Assembly: GCA_947246015.1 (NCBI GenBank)
Contig: CAMXQE010000002.1
Coordinates: forward strand, 62,001-126,000
Length of the DNA stretch: 64,000 nucleotides
Direction of reading: 5' to 3'
Origin: an uncultured Lachnospiraceae bacterium
GTDB taxonomy: Bacteria > Bacillota > Clostridia > Lachnospirales > Lachnospiraceae
Below the pieces are notes generated by a model. That model searched no databases. It was not told the origin of the DNA and saw nothing but the letters and a program-made list of their open reading frames with translations. This document shows positions 19,159 to 28,354 of the stretch, piece after piece. Every line of letters begins with the position of its first letter. Position 1 is the stretch's first letter. The translations under genes and the position numbers were made by a program.

Positions 19159-21045
19159 CTATAAACCGTAATACCGGTACCATTGCTCAAAAATAAAGAA
19201 CGACCACGACAGTTTCGAATAATTGGCTCCCGTTGCCGGTCCGCCGTCGCCGGTCCGGATATATTCCCGAATCATGTCCGATACGTACTGTGCGTCGAAA
19301 ATGCCCTGACGCTCCAGATATCCTTTCTCACTGTAATCCAGAAGCTGCTCCTTAAGCGGCCCCCGAAGCCATTTATCCAGCGGTACCCCGAAGCCAACCT
19401 TTGGCCGGTCCAGCAGTCCTTTCGGTATATAATCATAAGCAATATCTTTCAGAATATGCTTTTTATCTCCTTTGTGAAATTTAAATTCATGCGGAATCCG
19501 GTAGGAATACTCCATGACGTCCTTGTCTAAGATAGGACATCTGGCTTCCAGGGAATATTTCATGCTGGCACGGTCCACTTTGCAGAGGATATCTCCCGGC
19601 AGATACGTATTCATATCCAGAAGCATACGGCGAATCTGCCACTTTTCCTCCCCATAACTGCTTTCTGTTTCATAATGGCAGGGCAGTGCATTCCCGTCAC
19701 TACGTACCATCTTTCCTGCACGGACAATATAATTGCTGGCGCCGAACTGGGTCTTTGTCTCCTTGTTACGGTTCTCCGCAATAACACGTACCCGGAAAGG
19801 CAGTTTCTCACCTAAACCCGTTTCCCTGATAAGCGGCAGATGGCAGATGCCATGCACCACTGCTCCAGGCCAGTCCAGCAATTGTGCCTGCGCTACATTT
19901 TCATATATATTATAACCGCAGTAAAACTCATCCCCGCCGTCGCCAGATAAAACCACTGTCACTTTCTCCTTTGCCAGCGCCGAAACCAGCATGGAGGGAA
20001 TCTGCGAACTATCGGCAAAAGGCTCGTCATAATACTTCGGAATACTTTCCACCAAATCAAACATCTGCTTCTCGTCGATATACAGTTCCGTATGGTCAGT
20101 TCCCAGATAGTCTGCAACCTGTGCGGCATATTTTGCCTCATTATACCGCTCCTCATGAAAACCGATGGAAAAAGTCTTCACAGGCCCGTCGGAACATTCC
20201 TGCGCCATCGCGGTAATCAGGGAAGAATCATAACCGCCACTTAAGAAAGACCCAAGCGGCACATCCGCAATCATCCGGGCCGACGTTGCTTTTTTCAAAA
20301 GTTCCTTCAGCCGCTCCTTCGCCTCCCCGTAATCCTTCACCGGATTGCCCTTCTGCTTCGCATATATCTTTCCGATATCCCAGTATTTCCACTTTTCCAT
20401 CCTGCCCTGTCCGAAAGCAAGGATTCCGCCCGGCTCCAGCTTATATACATTCTCAAAGACTGATTCCGGCGCATTGATATATTGCTGATATAAGTACCGG
20501 GACAGAACATCCCGCCTGATTTTCTTCTCAAATCCCGGGCATTCCATAATCGGCTTAAGTTCCGATGCAAAAACGAAATTTTCTCCATCCATCCAATAAT
20601 AAAGCGGCTTCTTTCCAATCCGGTCACGAACCAGATACACTTTTCCGCACTCCCTGTCGAACAGCGCAATGGCAAACATTCCGTTAAACCTCTTGACACA
20701 GTCAATGCCCCACTTCAGATAGGCGGCAATGATAACCTCCGTATCACAATTGGAGCGGAATGGATAGTCCGAAAGTTCCTCTTTTAACTCTTGAAAATTA
20801 TAAATTTCCCCATTATAGACCACACTAATCTGTCCGCTCTCCGAATGCATCGGCTGATGGCCCAAAGCCGACAAATCCAATATAGACAGTCTCCTTTGCG
20901 CAAACCCAACCCGATAACCTCCGGACGTCTCATAGATTTCCTCCCCGCTGTCATCCGGCCCTCTATGGTACATCGCATCATTCATCTCTTTCAACTGTGC
21001 TAAACGGATATCCCGTCTCGACACAAATCCGCAAATCCCACACAT
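19159..21045 (-). CDS. Second asparagine synthetase B-type amidotransferase
   Basis: This 628-residue protein is a full-length class-II glutamine amidotransferase plus ATP-dependent synthetase. It carries MCGICGFVSRRD (Cys2), AMYHRGPDDSG, RRLSILDLSALG, FLSGGYDSSLITAMAQ and VLSGDGGDEFYCGYN. It is a paralogue of the enzyme at 14905 but clearly distinct in sequence. Placement between a GT4 and a deacetylase-like gene argues for a glycan role such as amidating a uronic acid. SD AGGAGG is eight bases before the ATG. Confidence 0.87.
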   Translation of the reverse strand: MCGICGFVSRRDIRLAQLKEMNDAMYHRGPDDSGEEIYETSGGYRVGFAQRRLSILDLSALGHQPMHSESGQISVVYNGEIYNFQELKEELSDYPFRSNCDTEVIIAAYLKWGIDCVKRFNGMFAIALFDRECGKVYLVRDRIGKKPLYYWMDGENFVFASELKPIMECPGFEKKIRRDVLSRYLYQQYINAPESVFENVYKLEPGGILAFGQGRMEKWKYWDIGKIYAKQKGNPVKDYGEAKERLKELLKKATSARMIADVPLGSFLSGGYDSSLITAMAQECSDGPVKTFSIGFHEERYNEAKYAAQVADYLGTDHTELYIDEKQMFDLVESIPKYYDEPFADSSQIPSMLVSALAKEKVTVVLSGDGGDEFYCGYNIYENVAQAQLLDWPGAVVHGICHLPLIRETGLGEKLPFRVRVIAENRNKETKTQFGASNYIVRAGKMVRSDGNALPCHYETESSYGEEKWQIRRMLLDMNTYLPGDILCKVDRASMKYSLEARCPILDKDVMEYSYRIPHEFKFHKGDKKHILKDIAYDYIPKGLLDRPKVGFGVPLDKWLRGPLKEQLLDYSEKGYLERQGIFDAQYVSDMIREYIRTGDGGPATGANYSKLSWSFFIFEQWYRYYGL

Positions 21046-21056
21046 AGCGAAACCTC

Positions 21057-21812
21057 CTAATTTAACGGCTCCAGAAAACTATCTTTATATTCCGCGAAAT
21101 CCTTACACTCATGATCAATGCTGTCTATCAGCTCTACATATTTTTCTCTCACCAAAGTCTTATAATTCCCATAATTATCATACCCTTTTTTCGTCCACGC
21201 AAAGGGATGCGTGAGAATCTGTATCTTATCATGCCCAAGAAGATTCTTCTCATCCGGATAACCGTATCTCCATATATGGTTGGCATCCGACATATATTTT
21301 ACCTCTAACTTACTGTCTTCCGTTACATTTTCCGCAAAAGTGAAAAACTCATCCTGATAAGCATTGATAATGCCCGGCAGTTTTATATTCTCCGCCAGTA
21401 TGGACGGAGACGGGCGGTGCACGGAAAACTCCGCTATTTCAAAGCCCAGCATCTCGCTTAACATATGCATCTCTTTTACAATCTGCCTGCGCACCTCCTG
21501 CATATCCGTCATACCGTTCAATGCAAAATGCAGACCGATTTTCTGTCCTCTTTCATGCATATCGCATATCAGGTCACGGTTTTTCCTGGAAAGCAGGTTA
21601 TAAGAATTATTCGTCCATTGAAAAAAGAAAGTGGACGTAAAATCCATGCTTGACTCCACTTTTGCCAGTGCGTATGCCCGTTCCACACTGTACTCCACGT
21701 CATGGCGCATAATAATAAACTTGTCCTTATGCAGCGCATCACCATAACAACTCTGCAAACCGGTGGATTTGATAATCCTTATTATTTCCTTGTAATCACC
21801 ATATGAAAACAT
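21057..21812 (-). CDS. Polysaccharide-deacetylase-like protein (WbmS-like)
   Basis: This 251-residue protein has a metal-site-like RHDVEYSVERAYALAKVE near residue 35, KIGLHFALNGMTDMQE near residue 95, and EFSVHRPSPSIL near residue 130. These place His and Asp residues as in carbohydrate esterase family 4-type deacetylases of O-antigen loci. It lacks a signal peptide, so it would act in the cytoplasm on nucleotide- or lipid-linked sugars. The substrate is unknown. It is tightly linked to the AsnB-type gene (11-base gap). Confidence 0.65.
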   Translation of the reverse strand: MFSYGDYKEIIRIIKSTGLQSCYGDALHKDKFIIMRHDVEYSVERAYALAKVESSMDFTSTFFFQWTNNSYNLLSRKNRDLICDMHERGQKIGLHFALNGMTDMQEVRRQIVKEMHMLSEMLGFEIAEFSVHRPSPSILAENIKLPGIINAYQDEFFTFAENVTEDSKLEVKYMSDANHIWRYGYPDEKNLLGHDKIQILTHPFAWTKKGYDNYGNYKTLVREKYVELIDSIDHECKDFAEYKDSFLEPLN

Positions 21813-21823
21813 CCTCTTTCTCC

Positions 21824-22954
21824 TTATCTTTTCCCTGTTCTTTTTATTATATTGCTACCGCAGATATCTTCTATAAAGTCCCGCCACTGTTCAAAAATCG
21901 CTTTTGCATTTGCGATTTCTGCTATCTTTCCTGCCTGACTGCCTAATTCTTCCGCATATTCCGGATTTTCAATCAGACGGTTTATCCCCTCTTCCAGCGC
22001 TTTCTGATTCTTTATCGGTATAAGCAGACCGTTCACCCCGTCTTCCATGACCGTGCGTGGCCCGCCGCACGGACAGTCGGTAGCTACAATTGGAAGCCCT
22101 AATGCCATTGCCTCCATCAGTGCATTGGGAAGCCCCTCCCAATCCGAAGAAAATGCATAAACCGCAGCATCGGTCAAATCTTTCTCCAACGTATCGCTGG
22201 CTCCCATCAAACGGATATAATCCTGTGCATGATGTTCGGCAATGATGTCCTCCAGTATCTCTTTCGTCCCGTCAAACGAATCCCCTCCGTATATCTTCAG
22301 AATATAGTCCGGGTGCTTGCGGTGTACCTCTATAAACGCCCTGAGCAGCATCGGCTGATTCTTAAAATCTACCAGCCGTCCCGACTGGACTACCTCTTTC
22401 TTCCGTCTCTCAGGCTTTGGGACACCGATATATTTGTTATTCAGCGGATTTAAAATCACTCTGGAATTCTTTTGCAGGTAAGGAGCAAAAAACTCTCTCT
22501 GTCCCTCGGTCTGGAACACGCATCCTGCCGCTCTTGGAAACAGAAGCGGTATCTGAAGCTTGTCAGACCATGCATCATAATGTCCTACCGGGTCGGTCCG
22601 GATGGATATCATCACCGGAACTTTTGTTCCGGGCGAAGCCATAAGCGCCCGGTAATTCGCCCTCTGCGCAAAAGCAATGAGAATATCCGGCTTTTCCTCT
22701 TTCATGAATTGCCGCAGATATTTTACGCGGAGAAGAAACTGAACCGCCCGGTTCTTCTTTTCATCCTCTCTCCTTAATCCCACATGGATTCTTCTTACAC
22801 TTTCGTTCAGGGCAAATTCATTTTCCCCATACCACTCCGTAGCAATGAGCACCTCATACCCCTCATCGGCAAACTGGTTTGCCAGATTAGACACTACCCG
22901 CTCTGCCCCTCCCTGTTCCAGACAATTCAGATGAAATGCTATCCTCCGCTTCAT
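21824..22954 (-). CDS. GT4 glycosyltransferase
   Basis: This 376-residue GT-B enzyme has AFHLNCLEQGGAERVVSNLA at the N-terminus, KEVVQSGRLVDFKNQPMLL at the donor-domain boundary, and AVYAFSSDWEGLPNALMEAM with the E-x7-E motif, followed by CGGPRTVMEDGVNGLLIP. It starts one base after the stop of the DUF6020-like gene, with AAGGAGG six bases before the ATG. Its close similarity to the GT4s at 17992 and 25099 suggests duplication within the locus. Confidence 0.9.
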   Translation of the reverse strand: MKRRIAFHLNCLEQGGAERVVSNLANQFADEGYEVLIATEWYGENEFALNESVRRIHVGLRREDEKKNRAVQFLLRVKYLRQFMKEEKPDILIAFAQRANYRALMASPGTKVPVMISIRTDPVGHYDAWSDKLQIPLLFPRAAGCVFQTEGQREFFAPYLQKNSRVILNPLNNKYIGVPKPERRKKEVVQSGRLVDFKNQPMLLRAFIEVHRKHPDYILKIYGGDSFDGTKEILEDIIAEHHAQDYIRLMGASDTLEKDLTDAAVYAFSSDWEGLPNALMEAMALGLPIVATDCPCGGPRTVMEDGVNGLLIPIKNQKALEEGINRLIENPEYAEELGSQAGKIAEIANAKAIFEQWRDFIEDICGSNIIKRTGKR

Positions 22955-22955
22955 T

Positions 22956-24893
22956 TCATGCCTCCTTTTCCGTCCCGTTCCGTGATGTGTTCATTCCCGC
23001 ACGCGTATAAAATGCCAGCACAGAGGGCATTGTATAAATAATCGGGAAAGCATATCTGGGCTGATGAATCAGCTGGGGCCCCGCTATAATGATTAAAAAG
23101 GTCAGAAACAGCGGAAGCAGGACAAACCATTCTCTTCCCCTCTTTTCATGCAGCATAAAAATACCAACCACAAACATAAGAATCACGTAAAATGCTGCAT
23201 TATTCAACATGCCAATCACCGGAAATTCTGAAAGAAACGAATAAAAACTGACCATCACCGGACAAAGCCCCTGCATCCATGCAGGAATTTCAAACCGGAT
23301 TGTATCACCCATCCCTTCTGCCATCACATACTCTTCCCCGATATGGCAGTCCCTGTTATAAACATAATTATCAATATTCGGAGCAAACAGATAATAATTC
23401 TGATTCCATGTCGCCTCCACATAACAGAACGGATGGTTCAGGAACTGTCTGAACCATACCCCGAAATAATCCGTCAGCGCTTCCGTACCTTTCCCCCGGA
23501 AAGAAGTCTTCACCGGGTCGGCGCTGGATTCCAGATACAGCGCCGGCAGATTGTCATAATCCAATACCTGTCTGATAATTTCCTTATCTTCCTCCGGAAT
23601 CTCTTCTCCATAGTCCCTGACATACCGTGCCGTCTGCTGAAAAGGCAGCGAAAACATCTCTTTTGGCCCATCCTTTTCCACATGATAAACAGAACCGATA
23701 ATACCTTCTATCCCGAATGCAAGCATAACCGGCAAAAGCAATCCAATCACCGCTGCCGCAGACCGCGCCGTCCGTTTTTCCGAAATTCCCCTCTTCATCA
23801 TGGAAAACCCTACTGCAAATGCCACCGGAATATATACGGCAATCCCATTCTTCCTGAAAAGAATCATCAGACAGGCGCCCGCAATCCATCCCGCTTTATG
23901 CCAGTTATTCTTCCAAAACTCCCCCGGTTCCAAAAACCATTCCATGCACAGAAGCACAAACAGCAGGAAACAGGCGGCATACAGGAAATCCTTGATAGGA
24001 AAAGCCGCATATCCCGTATAAGCAGGTACAAAACAATAAATCCCAAGCGTCAAAAGCCGGAGCCATACCGGAGCCTTCCATTTTTTCATCAGCACCAGCG
24101 ACCACGACAGAACACCCGCCATAACGGCCGACTGCATGACCGTAAACGCAAACAGACCGATATTTCCATTACCAAGCATGATTCCCAGTTTTGCAAAACT
24201 GCCGAACAGCCATGTATGGAACACCGGCTGGGCCGTTGTATATTCTCTGTATCCGAAATAATAGGCCAGCTGATTCCAATTGTCATAGGACATGACACCG
24301 GGATAACGCAGCAGCAGATGAAAAAGCCAGCTCATCATAATCCCTGCCCATACAGAGGCAAACCGATGCCGTCTGTAAAACAGTAGTAATCTGCTCTCTT
24401 TCACCCCGATATCACTGCGGGATATAAGGAGCCTGTAAAAAACATGGATGACCGTCAGATAAAAAACATAAAAACCTGCAATGAGAACCATTGATTTCAG
24501 CAGACGCACGGAAGACGCATATAATACGGAAAGACTGTTCCCGAATGCAAACCCCACTCCCCCCGTATACATAACGGCCAGAAACAGGGCCAGCCCTTTC
24601 CCGTACCGCACCGTCTGCGTCTCCTTCTCCCTCCATACCTTGTTATAACATACGTACAGGCAGACTGTCAGAACCGTCACTAACAATCCCTTTCCCGTTA
24701 TACCCTGACGTACCATTTCCAGTATTTTATAGACTTTTAAATAAAGGGAATTCGAAATCCCTTCCTCCGCGATATCAGCCACTTCCATATTCATGGTCAG
24801 CGCCATCGCCGTTAAAAGCGCACTGCAAAACAGAAGCCCCCTGCTTCTGAATATACCGTTCCATAATCGTTTCTTCTTTTGAGATATTTCCAT
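22956..24893 (-). CDS. DUF6020-like polytopic membrane protein
   Basis: This 645-residue protein has about twelve to fourteen helices and a 100-residue extracytoplasmic domain near residues 420-530. The family-like core reads LLRYPGVMSYDNWNQLAYYF near residue 200, with an acidic residue in the first big outer loop, then TTAQPVFHTWLFGSF and FRKNGIAVYIPV. A related core occurs in the protein at 43175. The arrangement resembles GT-C enzymes that use polyprenyl-phosphate sugars outside the membrane. That function is inferred. Confidence 0.72.
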   Translation of the reverse strand: MEISQKKKRLWNGIFRSRGLLFCSALLTAMALTMNMEVADIAEEGISNSLYLKVYKILEMVRQGITGKGLLVTVLTVCLYVCYNKVWREKETQTVRYGKGLALFLAVMYTGGVGFAFGNSLSVLYASSVRLLKSMVLIAGFYVFYLTVIHVFYRLLISRSDIGVKESRLLLFYRRHRFASVWAGIMMSWLFHLLLRYPGVMSYDNWNQLAYYFGYREYTTAQPVFHTWLFGSFAKLGIMLGNGNIGLFAFTVMQSAVMAGVLSWSLVLMKKWKAPVWLRLLTLGIYCFVPAYTGYAAFPIKDFLYAACFLLFVLLCMEWFLEPGEFWKNNWHKAGWIAGACLMILFRKNGIAVYIPVAFAVGFSMMKRGISEKRTARSAAAVIGLLLPVMLAFGIEGIIGSVYHVEKDGPKEMFSLPFQQTARYVRDYGEEIPEEDKEIIRQVLDYDNLPALYLESSADPVKTSFRGKGTEALTDYFGVWFRQFLNHPFCYVEATWNQNYYLFAPNIDNYVYNRDCHIGEEYVMAEGMGDTIRFEIPAWMQGLCPVMVSFYSFLSEFPVIGMLNNAAFYVILMFVVGIFMLHEKRGREWFVLLPLFLTFLIIIAGPQLIHQPRYAFPIIYTMPSVLAFYTRAGMNTSRNGTEKEA

Positions 24894-24959
24894 GCTTTAG
24901 CCCTTCTTATTCCGGTTTTCAGTTTCCGATTTCCAGTTTCTTAATTCCAATTTCTGTTT

Positions 24960-25104
24960 CCGTTCTTTATTCCATTTGTTATTCCACTTATTATTCCATT
25001 CTTTATTCCACTTGTTATTCCACTCCTTATTCCGCTTGTTATTCCATTCCTTATTCCGCCTGTTATTCCATTCCTTATTCCACTTGCTATTGCATTCCTT
25101 ATTC
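24960..25104 (-). repeat. 24-bp tandem repeat array
   Basis: About six degenerate 24-bp units, each two 12-mers of the type GGAATAAGGAAT + GGAATAACAAGT, start at the stop codon of the GT4 gene (25099). They fill most of the 205-bp gap to the DUF6020-like gene. The array degrades toward its downstream end. Confidence 0.85.
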
Positions 25105-26229
25105 TATTTCTATCCATCCTCTTATGCATTCCACATAAAATTCATTTGAAAAATCATTCGCCCGCTTTACTGCCGCACTTCTGTATCTCTCACGGCGGCC
25201 TTCCTCTTGCAACATTCGTTCCATCTCGTCTGCCAAAAGCATTTCTTCCTCCGTAACCATACCGGCATCCATATTTTTTTCCGGACTCATATTCGCTATC
25301 AGAATACCGTAATCCTCTCCCTCTCCCTGGAGAATTTCCCGCGGTCCCGTCAGACAGTCTGTCGCAATAACAGGAATTCCCAGCGCCATCGCTTCTATCA
25401 GGGCATTTGGGAACCCTTCATGATAAGAAGTCAGCACATACAGACAGGCAGTCCCCAAATAAGGAAACGGATTCCTCTTCATTCCCGCAAAATAAACTCC
25501 GTCTCCCACTCCCAGTCCATCCGCCAGAATCCGGTATTCCCCGAAATCCCCTTCTCCGATAATCAGAAGTTTCACATCAGAAATCCTTTTCCTCACCTGT
25601 GCAAAAGCTTTGAGCAGATGCCAGAATCCTTTCACATCATCCTCCCTGCCCATGGAAACAATGATATGCTCCCGGCTGTCCCAGGGAAGCTTCGGCTCCT
25701 CTTCTTCTGCCCGCTTCCTCAGTTCCGCCACATCTAAAGGATTATACAGCGTTACTGCCTTACTACAGCGGTACTTTTCCGTTATCTCTTCTTCAATCCG
25801 TTTCGAACAGCACAGCACTTTATCGGCCCTGCCGGTAAACAACCGGATTTTCTTCTCGTTTTCCATATCCATATAGCTGCGGATACCGACCCATATTTTT
25901 GCAGACCTGCCTGAAAAAACGTTGACCATATTGGCAGTCGGTCCAAAACTGTAGGCAATATCGATGTTCAGCTTATGTTTCAGTTTCCGGACAGCCAGAC
26001 TCCTTCTGACAATATTCAAAGCCTTCCCCGCCATGCTGTCCTTCACTCCCATATGCAGGTCTGTCACATTCAGCCCCTTGATGTCATAAGCGATATCCCC
26101 CGAATCAAATATCACAATATAAACCTCGTAATACGGCTCAAGCAGCCGTGCCGTCGCCACGCATACCCGCTCAAACCCGCCCTGATGAAGCATCGGCACA
26201 ATGAGCATGATTTTTTTCTTCTTATTCAT
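25099..26229 (-). CDS. GT4 glycosyltransferase
   Basis: This 376-residue GT-B enzyme begins KIMLIVPMLHQGGFERVCVA. It has a donor-domain start HIIVSMGREDDVKGFWHLL and LYVLTSYHEGFPNALIEAMALG, followed by TDCLTGPREILQGEGEDYG. The last pattern (TGPREIL) matches galactosyl/GlcNAc-type GT4s of capsule loci. Its stop codon is the first part of a 24-bp tandem repeat array. SD AGGAG lies four bases before the ATG. Confidence 0.9.
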   Translation of the reverse strand: MNKKKKIMLIVPMLHQGGFERVCVATARLLEPYYEVYIVIFDSGDIAYDIKGLNVTDLHMGVKDSMAGKALNIVRRSLAVRKLKHKLNIDIAYSFGPTANMVNVFSGRSAKIWVGIRSYMDMENEKKIRLFTGRADKVLCCSKRIEEEITEKYRCSKAVTLYNPLDVAELRKRAEEEEPKLPWDSREHIIVSMGREDDVKGFWHLLKAFAQVRKRISDVKLLIIGEGDFGEYRILADGLGVGDGVYFAGMKRNPFPYLGTACLYVLTSYHEGFPNALIEAMALGIPVIATDCLTGPREILQGEGEDYGILIANMSPEKNMDAGMVTEEEMLLADEMERMLQEEGRRERYRSAAVKRANDFSNEFYVECIRGWIEIE

Positions 26230-26246
26230 TCCACTCCTGCCTCCCG

Positions 26247-27533
26247 TTACAAGACTCCGCTCAGATAAAACTCCTCCAGCTTCACCGCCTGTTCCTTCAC
26301 GTCAAAACCGGATGCCTTTATACAGCCCGACATATCCTCCCGTTCATATTCGAGATGCTCCTCCACATATTCTGCCCATACATCGGCGGATTTGTCAATA
26401 TCTTCAAAACGGACCAGCCCGCTTAAGCCGACTTCTTTCGTAATCCGGTCCGAAATCAGGCACCGCAGTCCTGCCGCCTGCGCCTCTACCACCGTTCCGG
26501 GAAGCCCTTCAAACCGTGAGGGAAAAAGAAAAAAGTCAAATACCTGATAATACGCTTCCACATCTTTTTTATTTCCCATAAAAAGAACGTCTCCGGCAAT
26601 TCCAAGTTCCCCGGCCTGAGCCTTTGCATCCTTCATTCCGTCTCCTTCACCGAGGAGCATCAGTACGCAGCGTTTTCCTTTCACCGAGAGACTCCTGTGC
26701 AGCCGCTCAAATATTTCCAACAGGAACTCATGATTCTTCGCATAATGGAACCTTCCCACATGCCCTATCACATAGCAGTTCTCAATCTTCAGCTCCCTGC
26801 GGAGACGGTTCCTCACCGTCTCGTTATACCGGAACTTTTCCGCATCGATGGCATTAGGAATCAGATGCGCTTTCGGCGAACTGCTCCATTCTGCGCCGAA
26901 TACAGCCCGCCCTGCTTCTCCTGAACAGGCAAAACAGTAATCCGCCCGCTTTAAGAGCGGAAGCCGCAGCAGCCGCGTTACCAGACCCTTTGGCCCCTTA
27001 TCCACACCAGCGCTTCTGGCATGGGCACATAAAACCGGTATTCCTGCCCGCCCTGCCTCCGGCAGATAAATGGACGCAGTACTCGTCATATGCCCCTGTA
27101 CCACGGCATAGCCGTGATGCAGTTTAAAAAATTCCCGTACTGCTTTCTTATATGAAATATAATTATATACTTTGAACTTCGGAAGAAGATAAATTTTTCC
27201 ACCCAGAGATTTTATCTCCCCATCATAAAACTCAGGAATCCGCTTCATTCCGCTTTCTGCCATACTTTTCCCGTCTCCGCGCTCTGTCCCTGGCTTCTGA
27301 TGAACCAGAAAATCAAACTGCACCTTTTCCCTGTCTATACAGCGGTACAAGTCCATAATACGGCTCTCCGCGCCTCCCAGACTCAGTCCGCCCAGCACAT
27401 GCAGCACCCGCACCGGCCCTTTGGTTCCTCCGGTATCACTCGTCCTGTCTGTTCCCTTTATTCCTTTTATCCCCTTCATTCCATTTGCGTCATCCGCTCT
27501 TCCCGGTCTGTTAATTCCGCTCGTTTCCACCAT
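26247..27533 (-). CDS. GT4 glycosyltransferase (EpsF-like)
   Basis: This 428-residue GT-B enzyme has VRVLHVLGGLSLGGAESRIM, CAHARSAGVDKGPKGLVTRL, a donor-domain start YVIGHVGRFHYAKNHEFLL, and FLFPSRFEGLPGTVVEAQAAG. These fit the EpsF-type GT4 subfamily. The first 40 residues are an unusual low-complexity leader (GMKGIKGIKGTDRTSDTGG) encoded by a GGAATAAAG-type repeat, so the true enzyme core begins near residue 41. A downstream start is possible but none has a better ribosome site. Confidence 0.88.
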   Translation of the reverse strand: MVETSGINRPGRADDANGMKGIKGIKGTDRTSDTGGTKGPVRVLHVLGGLSLGGAESRIMDLYRCIDREKVQFDFLVHQKPGTERGDGKSMAESGMKRIPEFYDGEIKSLGGKIYLLPKFKVYNYISYKKAVREFFKLHHGYAVVQGHMTSTASIYLPEAGRAGIPVLCAHARSAGVDKGPKGLVTRLLRLPLLKRADYCFACSGEAGRAVFGAEWSSSPKAHLIPNAIDAEKFRYNETVRNRLRRELKIENCYVIGHVGRFHYAKNHEFLLEIFERLHRSLSVKGKRCVLMLLGEGDGMKDAKAQAGELGIAGDVLFMGNKKDVEAYYQVFDFFLFPSRFEGLPGTVVEAQAAGLRCLISDRITKEVGLSGLVRFEDIDKSADVWAEYVEEHLEYEREDMSGCIKASGFDVKEQAVKLEEFYLSGVL

Positions 27534-27580
27534 TTTCCCTGCTTCTCCTGATGCATCGATACCACTTATCTGCCGCAGGG

Positions 27581-28309
27581 CTATCTGTACTTCACCAGTA
27601 CATGCTTAACTGCCGCCAGCAGATACTCCGCCAGCCGTCCGGGCAGCCCCCGCTTCATCGGCCGTTCCTTCAGATATTCCTCAAAAGATATGACTTCCTG
27701 TCCTTCCAATATTCTGCGGTACCTTGCCATATCCTTTTCATCCATGGTATTGGTATGCACCACCATCGTTGTGAAGCCGTTCTTCTTTTTCAGGCTGTTT
27801 TCCAGACGGAAAGAAATCGGATAAAACAGCATTCCCCGCCATTGGTAAGGACGGCTTCCGAATCCATCCGTAATCCGTCCAAATCCCGCCTGTTTCAACG
27901 CAGCCAGCGTATTCTTATCATAAGAGTGGGCCGGAGCCATGAAAATATCCGTCCCAATCCCATGCGACTCTAAAATCCGTTTTCCCTGTTCCAGCATCTC
28001 CAACTGCTTTTCATAAGGTACTCCTGCAAACTCTGAGAAATCGTTCAGCGGAAAGATGCCCCCATTTTTCTCCGTGTACACATGCTGGTATCCGTGCAGG
28101 GCAACCGTCCATCCGTCTTCCTGTAGTCCTTTCACAAGTTCCCAAAAGTCTCCCCTTTCCCTGTCCCGGTTCAGATTTTCATCCCGGTTATCCGGTACCA
28201 CGCCAATCAGCGGTTTCACACCGTACTCGTCCAAAAGCGCCTGAAATGCCTCGAAACGCTCCCAGTCCATCGCAGGGGAAATATCATCCATACGAATTGC
28301 TATCTTCAT
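27581..28309 (-). CDS. DUF2334-type polysaccharide deacetylase-like protein
   Basis: This 242-residue cytoplasmic protein has IAIRMDDISPAMDWERFEAF at the N-terminus (metal-binding Asp pair), ALHGYQHVYTEKNGG near residue 75 (His pair), and DIFMAPAHSYDKNTLAAL near residue 130. These are the hallmarks of DUF2334, a branch of the CE4 deacetylase fold. It may deacetylate a HexNAc in a lipid-linked or nucleotide-linked intermediate. SD GGAAAGAAT precedes the ATG. Confidence 0.8.
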   Translation of the reverse strand: MKIAIRMDDISPAMDWERFEAFQALLDEYGVKPLIGVVPDNRDENLNRDRERGDFWELVKGLQEDGWTVALHGYQHVYTEKNGGIFPLNDFSEFAGVPYEKQLEMLEQGKRILESHGIGTDIFMAPAHSYDKNTLAALKQAGFGRITDGFGSRPYQWRGMLFYPISFRLENSLKKKNGFTTMVVHTNTMDEKDMARYRRILEGQEVISFEEYLKERPMKRGLPGRLAEYLLAAVKHVLVKYR

Positions 28310-28354
28310 ATTCTTTCCATTTCTTCATTATTTTTACTCATTGGGGATTCCATA

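Noticed and set aside
23343-24386. Long plus-strand open frame (347 codons)
   Set aside because: It lies opposite the DUF6020-like gene, is rich in His/Arg/Pro/Gln as expected of an antisense frame, and matches no known family. The same holds for other long plus-strand frames.
24941-25129. 62-residue frame of GIRNGITS-like repeats
   Set aside because: It is a by-product of the 24-bp tandem array, overlaps the end of a real GT4 gene in another frame and has no ribosome site of note.
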